Below are positions 57,263 to 64,000 of a stretch of 64,000 nt of DNA, piece after piece. The position numbers and the translations under genes are program-made. The stretch lies in contig NC_030684.2 in the NCBI RefSeq assembly GCF_000004195.4, positions 67,439,392 to 67,503,391 on the forward strand, written 5' to 3'. The notes under the pieces are model-generated. The model did no database searches and was not told the DNA's origin. It worked only from the letters and a program-made list of their open reading frames with translations. The DNA comes from Xenopus tropicalis. Taxonomy: Eukaryota; Chordata; Amphibia; Anura; Pipidae. Position 1 is the stretch's first letter. Each line of letters starts with the position of its first letter.

Positions 57263-57522
57263 GGGCTCGGACAAGTGGGGTCACACAGCACATACACCAC
57301 GTCAGGTTGGAGTGAAGATGGGGCTAGTGTTCTGACTTAGGATCCAAGTTGGTTATATCCTCCTGGAAACAGTGTTGTTATCTAGGGAGACTGTTGAAAT
57401 GATTCTGCTGGATGATTCAGAGTACAAAAGGCAGTTCTTGCTTTGCACAGCCTACTTTGGGTCCAATACCAGGAAGCAGTTCAACTTCAAATGAGAATAG
57501 TAAGGTAAGTTTCTTTCCTGAA
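57263..57522 (-). other. rap2c: rap2c 5' UTR part of coding exon (inferred)
   Basis: An acceptor-like sequence with a pyrimidine tract (TTAGTTCTGCTGTGACAG) ends at 57523, giving a 260-nt leader before the ATG. Inferred from splice patterns only. Confidence 0.4.
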
Positions 57523-58099
57523 CTGTCACAGCAGAACTAATAAGAAAAATACAGACAAACAAACAGGTTATCTATTCAAAAAATGATAAATGGTATATTA
57601 TGGAAGTAAGCAGTCATGCACATACCTAGATTCCTGCTATTTCAGAGTATTACTCTAAACAGGAAATGAACAACCACCCCATTGTTTTTGTCTCTACATT
57701 TACAGGCACAAGTTATATTACTTCCATAAAGCAGGACATTCACAACCTAATAATTAGGCCAGAATTACAGACTCTTTGCCCCATTAGCCAGCCATTTCGT
57801 AGGGGCAATTTTGGTTGATATGATTATTGATGCCTCTGCCAAAAAAAACCTCATTATTTCGAGCCCTGTTCAGAAATCAGTAGAGGAGACAAATATTCTG
57901 ACACCCACACATGGGCAATGAGGCTACTGACCCAGCAAAAGAGACCAAGTCGATAATTACCCATTGAAGTGAAGGGCAACAAATGCATCTTTTCTGTATG
58001 TACCAGTACAGAGGCCCCTCTACATTAGTACAAGCATACAAACTCTGAAGGCCTCCAAGCATAATCCCCAACAGTCCAGCATTCCCCGGACACTCCCTA

Positions 58100-58340
58100 T
58101 TTTCCCAACACAGCCCGCAGTCCGGATGGCTACTCACACGTCCCGCAAAGCTGTTGATTGCAAGCTCCTTGCCGCCTGTCTTACAGGAAATCCCAACGCC
58201 ACAAGTCTCATCACGCGAGACTGTGGCGTCACGACTACACGCAAGCGCAATGACGCATCTCGTAGCCGCCTGGTTGGAGTGAAACGCAGGGATGGCGGAA
58301 GTTAGAGATACACAGTCGGAAGCAGCTAAGAAGTGGAAGT
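58100..58340. promoter_or_regulatory. rap2c: CpG-rich, probably bidirectional promoter of rap2c
   Basis: The densest CpG cluster outside repeats in this window (ACGCGAGA, GGCGTCACG, TGACGCATCTCG). No TATA box. CRE-like TGACG and CGTCA half-sites occur. On the plus strand it runs straight into a short good-context ATG at 58292. Confidence 0.6.
58138..58270 (-). other. rap2c: rap2c non-coding first exon (inferred)
   Basis: A donor CGT|gtgagt at 58137 (minus) follows the CpG-rich stretch. Together with the acceptor at 57523 it gives a 614-bp first intron. The 5' boundary is a guess. Confidence 0.4.
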
Positions 58341-58342
58341 AG
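58292..58342 (+). other. Short divergent ORF or first-exon candidate
   Basis: ATG with G at -3 and +4 opens MAEVRDTQSEAAKKWK before a TAG at 58340-58342. A possible donor (GAA|gtaggt at 58339) would skip that stop. No downstream exon was found before 64000. It may be the start of a divergent gene or of a non-coding antisense RNA; human RAP2C has a divergent RNA (RAP2C-AS1). Confidence 0.3.
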
Positions 58343-58799
58343 GTCCACTCACAGACTGGTTTGCTCTGCTCGCACCTCCTACATGTGTTAGAGAACAGAA
58401 AAATACTTTTTTTTTTTTTTTTGTGTTGGTTGCCGCCCTGCCCACAATGTTGCCTCAGAAGGCATTTATATTTTCTGCTGAGAGCATAAGTAGTATGCGC
58501 CAGGGAATTGAAAAATAAAACATTTTTCTATTAGTTGCCAGTAGTACTTGCTGCCATCAGAGCTGCTTCTCCAAAATTGATTAAAAAGGAAAAAGGTTTT
58601 TTTTTTGGTCCTCGTGAAATTAATGATCTTTTTAGTATTTTTTTTTTGTAGATGGGCCAGGTTTTCCACATAATGGCTAATTCAGGAGCAGTCAATGGGT
58701 GGAAAAATATATAAAAAAAAACTAACCCTACGTGTTTTAGGATGCTGTCTGAGGGTGCTGCTATTTTTGTGCAAACAAGGGGCAGATATTTACCAATTA

Positions 58800-58998
58800 G
58801 GGTGAAGACACACTGGGCTACTAGTAGCAGCTACTTTTTCAAGGCTACTAAACTCCAGAAAATACCCTGCCATAGACAATACTGAGAATTGCATCTGCTA
58901 AAACACACGTAGAGACAACTATCAGTAAATGATCTGCATTGTCTAGTTCAGAAGCCACTACAAGTAGCTGCTACTAGTAGCTCCATGTGTCTTCACCC
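58800..58998. mobile_element. PIF/Harbinger-type palindromic MITE (GGGTGAAGACAC family)
   Basis: GGGTGAAGACACACTGGGCT and its reverse near the right end (CATGTGTCTTCACCC), arms containing CTACTAGTAGCAGCTACT. TTA on both sides (58797-58799, 58999-59001). 199 bp. Confidence 0.78.
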
Positions 58999-59084
58999 TT
59001 AAGGGATAGAACAAGGGCGAGTTTAGGAGGAGACAATGGGTGAAATTGACCAAAACTAATTGGTTACTCTTGTTTCCTCTGGTC

Positions 59085-59377
59085 CTTAGCCCTTGGGGAC
59101 ACGGAGTGGTTTGTTTACTGCATTTTCCTGTCAGTCTAAGAGAAGCGGATCCACGTCTATACGTTGCTCCATGTGCCTGCACTGAAAACTACAGCTCCCA
59201 CCTCAGGGCAGCACACAGAGCGGAGTGTAGGTCGGCCAGAAAACCCCTGCTTCAGCACTTTTTGGGCCGACCTCCACTCCTGTGTGTGCCTGCCCTGAGG
59301 TGGGAGCTGTAGTTTGCAGTGCAGGCACACGGAGCAGTGTATGGAAGATCCGCAAACTACTCTGTGTTCCCAGGGCC
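59085..59377. mobile_element. GC-rich palindromic MITE
   Basis: Arms of about 140 bp read in reverse around 59240-59260: CTACAGCTCCCACCTCAGG / CCTGAGGTGGGAGCTGTAG, GGTCGGCC / GGCCGACC, GACACGGAGT / ACTCTGTGTT. Ends near CCTTGGGG and CCCAGGG. The target duplication is not clear. Confidence 0.7.
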
Positions 59378-59907
59378 TGAGTGTGCAGGTTCCCTGTCCA
59401 CTTTGCAGAAAGGGCATTTGTGAAGACCAGTGCTGGCACACCAGTTAACCATAAACAGAGTTTTAGTTATTTTCAGTGTTTTATGTTAAGACTAGGTCAA
59501 TATTTTTAGCAATCTAGGACCAATGTATGGGCTAATTAGGATAATTTAATGGGTACCAACATTAATCTTTAGTTTTTTTTTTTTTTGTTAATGGTGGCAT
59601 TACAGGCCCCAAGACATTTTTCCTGGTTTCCAAACGTACCTGCCACCATCAGAGCCCTTTTTCCCACTTTGGCCAAAAATGAAGTTGTTTTTGTTCAAAT
59701 CAGGGCCAGGTGAAATTAAATATTCTTAGGTAGAAAGGCTTCTTAGCTGCAAGTGGCTGTGCATAATACTAAGTCTCTGACTTTGGGGGTACCACATGTT
59801 AATCAGGAGAATGATGGAAACAAGAGTTCTGTAAAGAAAATAATTTTGTGAAATTGTTAACTTTATAGGCATTACATCCCTTAAACAAATTATGAAATTG
59901 CATACTG

Positions 59908-60163
59908 CCAGTCAGCTTCCTGCTGATTGGCTCAGATCCACATTCCTAAGGGGGTGGGGAGTGAGTTCTTAGCATTCTTGAGGGAGGGGGGAGCAGTAGA
60001 GAGGAGACAGCAGAGAGCTGCATATCTCTGGCACATGAATTACAGACACAAGGAATCTTTTCACAGAGAAGTCAGTGCAGCATTTCTGTGAGTGCTTATG
60101 GCTGTATTTACATAGACCTTTCTGATAAAGCTTACTTAGTTTTTACCTTTCTTTCTCCTTTAA
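59908..60163. mobile_element. T2-like MITE, GGAGAAGGAAAG subfamily, left-truncated
   Basis: From GCTTCCTGCTGATTGGCTCA to ACCTTTCTTTCTCCTTTAA it follows 21000-21217 closely. The left half is missing. Its terminal TTAA is also the first TTAA of the next element. Confidence 0.68.
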
Positions 60164-60604
60164 AGGAGAAGGAAAGTCATTTTGGTATTTTACTGCCAAT
60201 AGATTTGCCACATTAGTGCCACCTAGAACACTATATTTATTCTGCAGAAAGCATTACCATACCTGAGTAAAGAGCACTAGAAGATTTCTCTGTTTAAGAT
60301 AGCAGCTGCCATTTTAGCTTGGTCTTCATAGCTTCCTGCTGCAGCTTTTGCCCTTAAGGCTCAGATCACACATTCCTAAGGGAGAGGGGAGAGAACATCA
60401 CAGACTCTGGCCCAGGGAATGAAGGATTTTTCTGAGAGAGGAAGTCAGATACCCAAAGAACATGTTTACAAAATAGGAGACAAGAAATCTTGTGTTTCTT
60501 TTTATAGAGGACACAGTGCAGCATTTCTGTGAGTGCTTATGGCTGTATTTACATAAACATTTCTGATAAAGCTTACTTAGTTTTTACCTTTCCTTCTCCT
60601 TTAA
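60160..60604. mobile_element. T2-like MITE, GGAGAAGGAAAG subfamily, full length
   Basis: TTAAAGGAGAAGGAAAGTC at the left, ACCTTTCCTTCTCCTTTAA at the right. 445 bp. Followed directly by another repeat (about 60603-60745) that matches the 37-kb host MITE. Confidence 0.75.
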
Positions 60605-60745
60605 ATTAAACATAAAATCCAAATTCCTATTTTTATTAACACATCCTTAACCATTATAAAGGCATTTAAAAATCCCAGCTGTCAATCATATATTGCCTTC
60701 CCAGCCTCTATGCCTGATTTTTGCTTTCCATTCTTATGTAGATGT
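60603..60745 (-). repeat. Uninterrupted partial copy of the 37-kb host MITE
   Basis: In reverse it reads GGCAATATATGATTGACAGC, then TGGGATTTTTAAATGCCTT, the same segment that at 37281-37575 is split by the hAT element. Confidence 0.7.
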
Positions 60746-61264
60746 AGATGTCACTGCAGTCCTCACTTTCCCCCTCCCTCCTAATCATATTATTGCGTAG
60801 CCAGTGTATAGGCATGAGCATCAGGTCCACCATTCTTGCACATAAACAAGATTTTGCCATGATGCCAACTTTCTCTACTAACAAAATGTTTACTGGGCAT
60901 GGAATTTTTAGGTTGTGGCTACAAAATGGGCATGGCTAAAATTTTCACCGCCTCAGTACACACAGCAGTTTATTATGTCTCTCTTTAAGTATTTCTAATG
61001 TTTGGAGGGATGGGCTCAAAAACTGTAAAGTAAACAAAAGTTGTACCATTGGCGATGTTTGTACAGGGACCTTTATGCCATCGTGACACAGACAGCTGTT
61101 GTAATCAACTTGGAGACCTTCCTCGCACACACCTGGCACTCCAACGTGAGAAGCTCGGTGCACACTGCTGGATCGGCACCTTCCTAAACAATATTTTACA
61201 GATAGCTAGGTGGATTCATGGTCTGTGGATAAATGGAGGCCGAGTATCTGCCTCTAAGATTGAA

Positions 61265-61411
61265 AAATCTGATAGTTGTGGCTGCACCTGGAGCCTTTGT
61301 GTTGGCCTGGGTGCAGCCACACTAAGCAGAATTGGGGCGAAGGTCACATATGCTTAGTGATGCATCCGGACTGATGCAAAGGCTCCAGGTGCAGCCACAA
61401 CTATTATGTTT
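61265..61411. repeat. Perfect 28-bp inverted repeat with a third internal partial copy
   Basis: 61272-61299 and 61377-61404 are exact reverse complements (ATAGTTGTGGCTGCACC ... / ... GGTGCAGCCACAACTAT) around a 77-bp spacer. GGGTGCAGCCACACT at about 61310 repeats part of the right arm. Likely a small MITE. Confidence 0.75.
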
Positions 61412-63018
61412 TTCAAGCATGGGGTGAAAATTTGAAATCCTGGCAGGGGAGGAGGGACTAAAACATAGATGTTACAAATTGTAACATCTCTATAGCTTAC
61501 AGATGACATGCAGGAACTACATAAGCCATAATGCATTGCACTGTGATGTTACTTTCCTTATTGACCACGTGTGCAGGGAATTGTGGGATTTGAGGAAAGT
61601 CGACTACTTTTACATTTTATTTGAGTCTCAAAGTCTCAGCCAGATAAGCAGGAGAACAGGGCACTAGACTTATTCCAAACCGTATTATTACATTAAAAAT
61701 CAAAAGTTGCTTGAAATTATGTTTACTTTTAAATAAGCTTAACTTTGGGTGGTGTTTCCCTTTAAATATAAAAAGCTTCTAGCGTCTGCAAAATATTCTA
61801 TAAAATATCATGACTGAACCTCATGCAAAAAATACACGCAGAGGATAGCAAGATAGCTAATGTGAAGTTGACTTATGCTAGAAAGGAGAAGCATTGTTAG
61901 AACACTACAGCTCTAACATCCACCAGCCTTCAAATAAAGATTGTAGTAATGCGTGCATGCCTGCCGCCATACCATCATCACACATCAAATTATCTGTAAC
62001 ATTCCATTGGACTGGCTTTTCCAGGGCAGACTGTGTGTGTATTACACAGAAAGTCCAACGTAAGACCCTTCAGCTGTTTTTGAACTGCAACTCTCAGACC
62101 ACTCTAAGAGACAGTAGTGACTGCAAACAGTAGCTAAAGGCAGGTGGGGTGAATTTTGTGTTAATGAAATGGTATAAAGGTGGGTTGGTATCCCTGTAGC
62201 TAGTTTTATAAGGTGCCTATGACATGCTGGTTGCAAGGTGACAGCTACTGACACAAAGAAGTCACTCTCCCTTTGTGCTCTCCTACGTTTGCTCCCTGAG
62301 AGTACTACCTCCTAGCCCCAGAAATTTGGGGATGAAAAAAAGGAACATATTCCATAAGCCTAAGAGCTCTTGATGCTGTCACTCCATGGGAATACACAAG
62401 GGCTCCTCTCCCTCACAGTCTGACTTTTCACATTCCTAGTCAGGCACAAAAAATCAAAGCCTCTCTCCATTTCCCTGTGGCAAAATAACCCTGTGTATAG
62501 AAATGTATAGGCAAGAACTGGGCAGGGTAGGCTAGTGGCAGTATGGAGCCACTCTTCCTTGTGAAGAGCTTTGTATGGCTTCATAGGTCAAAGGCAATAC
62601 AATGAGGTTGCGTAACCTTATGACAAAGGCTGCATTATAAAGTTTTACTGATATTTTAGTACACACCTCAGGGATGTGGAACCTGAATTGCTCCTGCTTT
62701 TGTTCAATGCTCTCTAACATGCTAAACATAGGGTATAATGTTGAAATTCAAAAGGAAAAAACAGGGCAACACTGTAGACTATATAGGTCAAAAACCCAGC
62801 AGTACACTACTAATTTTCCAAAGCACTGCTCCAGAAAGCTGCATACTTTAGAATTCAAGGCCAAATATTCCACTTAGAGTAGGTTTACCCTAGAAAAGTA
62901 TACATTTTTTTAAAGGAACAGATTCGGATGAATCCAGAATAGGCACAACTGTCTTTCTACTGCAAATAACCAAGTTGCAATGCTTTCCTAAATTTATCAG
63001 TTTTATAAAAAATTGTTT

Positions 63019-63850
63019 CAAAGCTTACAATCTACAGCATCTTATCTCCCACATATCATTTACCTAATGATAGGGATAAAACACCCTAAGGGGCTGATTT
63101 ACTTACCCACGAACGGGTCGAATGGAGTCCGATTGCGTTTTTTTCGTAATGATCGGTACTTTGCGATTTTTTCGTATGTTTTGCGATTTTTTCGGATTCT
63201 TTACGAATTTTTCGGATCCAATACGATTTTTGCGTAAAAACGCGAGTTTTCCTATCCATTACGAAAGTTGCGTAAAAAGTTGCGCATTTTGCGTAGCGTT
63301 AAAACTTACGCGAAAAGTTGCGCATTTTTCGTAGCGTTAAGTTTTAACGCTACGAAAAATGCGCAACTTTTCGCGTAAGTTTTAACGCTACGCAAAATGC
63401 GCAACTTTTTACGCAACTTTCGTAATGGATACGAAAAACTCGTGTTTTTACGCAAAAATCGTATTGGATCCGAAAAATTCGTACAGAATCCGAAAAAATC
63501 GCAAAACATACGAAAAAGTCGCAAAATATTCGTTTTCAAGTCGGAACTTTTCCAATTCGGGTCGGATTCGTGGGTTAGTAAATCAGCCCCTAAGTATGAA
63601 TGCCAGGGGTCCACTGAACAGTTTGATACCCAATGTGTATAGGTTTACATAAGTATGTGGCATGTAGGGGCCTTAAAATGAAAATCGCCTCAAAGCTTTA
63701 AATTCGCAGCATCTTTTCTCCCACATACTATTAGGTACCGAGATAAAACGTCTTTATTATGTACCCCAGGGGTTCACTGAACAGTTTGATGCCCAATGTG
63801 CATAGTTTTACCTAAGTATGTGGCACGTAGGGACCCCAAGGTGAAGATAC
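63019..63850 (+). repeat. Tandem duplication of a ~170-bp unit, first unit split by a palindromic MITE
   Basis: Unit 1 is 63019-63089 plus 63591-63690; unit 2 is about 63691-63850. Shared blocks: CAAAGCTT, CAGCATCTTATCTCCCACAT, GGGGTCCACTGAACAGTTTG, CCCAATGTGTATAG, AAGTATGTGGCATGTAGGG. Similar blocks (AAAGTACACATTCCCCC-like) near 62895 and 63970 hint at a longer array running off the edge. Confidence 0.75.
63090..63590. mobile_element. 501-bp near-perfect palindrome, TAA-flanked MITE
   Basis: Ends GGGGCTGATTTACTTACCC and GGGTTAGTAAATCAGCCCC; TAA on both sides (63087-63089, 63591-63593). Arms of about 248 bp are reverse complements with few mismatches around a 3-bp centre at 63341-63343. The sequence is built from TTCG/CGAA and TACG/CGTA words and keeps many CpGs. 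The TWA duplication suggests PIF/Harbinger. Confidence 0.85.
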
Positions 63851-64000
63851 CCCCATATGATCTATCATTTCTATAATTTTAGTTACTGCAAAATCAACAC
63901 ATTTACATCCTTTATGTGGAGTAAAGCTATTAAAAAGTACGCTAACCCCAGAAAACCATATCATTTTGGAAAGTACACATTCCCCCGAATCTAAAATGGG

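Larger units (their letters stand above)
58343..64000. other. Gene-free right flank
   Basis: No exon of a recognisable gene on either strand. Dominated by MITEs (58800, 59085, 59908-60745, 61265-61410, 63090) and a 170-bp-class tandem duplication at the right edge. Confidence 0.6.

Noticed and set aside
57263..57274. Four-codon upstream extension of rap2c (frame MSEP before MREYK)
   Set aside because: The codon at 57274 is TTG, not ATG. The conserved family start is the ATG at 57262.

Overview
Vertebrate nuclear DNA, almost certainly from a clawed frog (Xenopus; X. tropicalis is my guess, not shown by the sequence). The coding exons read as three genes known to be neighbours on human Xq26 in the order STK26 (MST4) - FRMD7 - RAP2C. 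The non-coding DNA is packed with short inverted-repeat DNA transposons (MITEs) with TA, TTAA, TWA or 8-bp target duplications, plus LINE 3' ends of the kind typical of frog genomes.

Layout. 1-7413: intron or 5' part of stk26 with no exon I can recognise, holding mariner-type MITEs, a ~2.6-kb diverged tandem array (1975-4600) and two LINE fragments. 7414-16086 (+): the last eight coding exons of stk26 (303 residues, from the middle of the kinase domain to the stop), followed by a long 3' UTR to about 18.8-19.0 kb. 19.0-23.6 kb: intergenic space between convergent genes. 23604-41395 (-): complete frmd7, 12 coding exons, 710 aa, with a TATA box at 41606-41613. 41.6-51.8 kb: frmd7 upstream region, MITEs, and probably the rap2c 3' UTR. 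51796-57262 (-): complete rap2c, two coding exons, 183 aa, with a non-coding first exon in a CpG-rich promoter at about 58.1-58.3 kb. 58.3-64.0 kb: no gene recognised, many MITEs including a 501-bp near-perfect palindrome.

The three genes are not an operon. Stk26 is a GCK-III kinase that binds PDCD10/CCM3 and STRIPAK and acts in polarity and Golgi signalling. Frmd7 is a FERM-FA membrane-cytoskeleton linker. Rap2c is a prenylated small GTPase. All exon joins were checked by splice dinucleotides, codon phase and family similarity recalled from knowledge; no alignment was run. I found no undescribed multi-gene system. The most unusual material is repeat structure: a promoter-like tandem array (GC box plus CCAAT box in most units), self-nested and cross-nested MITEs with empty-site copies in the same window, and the large palindrome.
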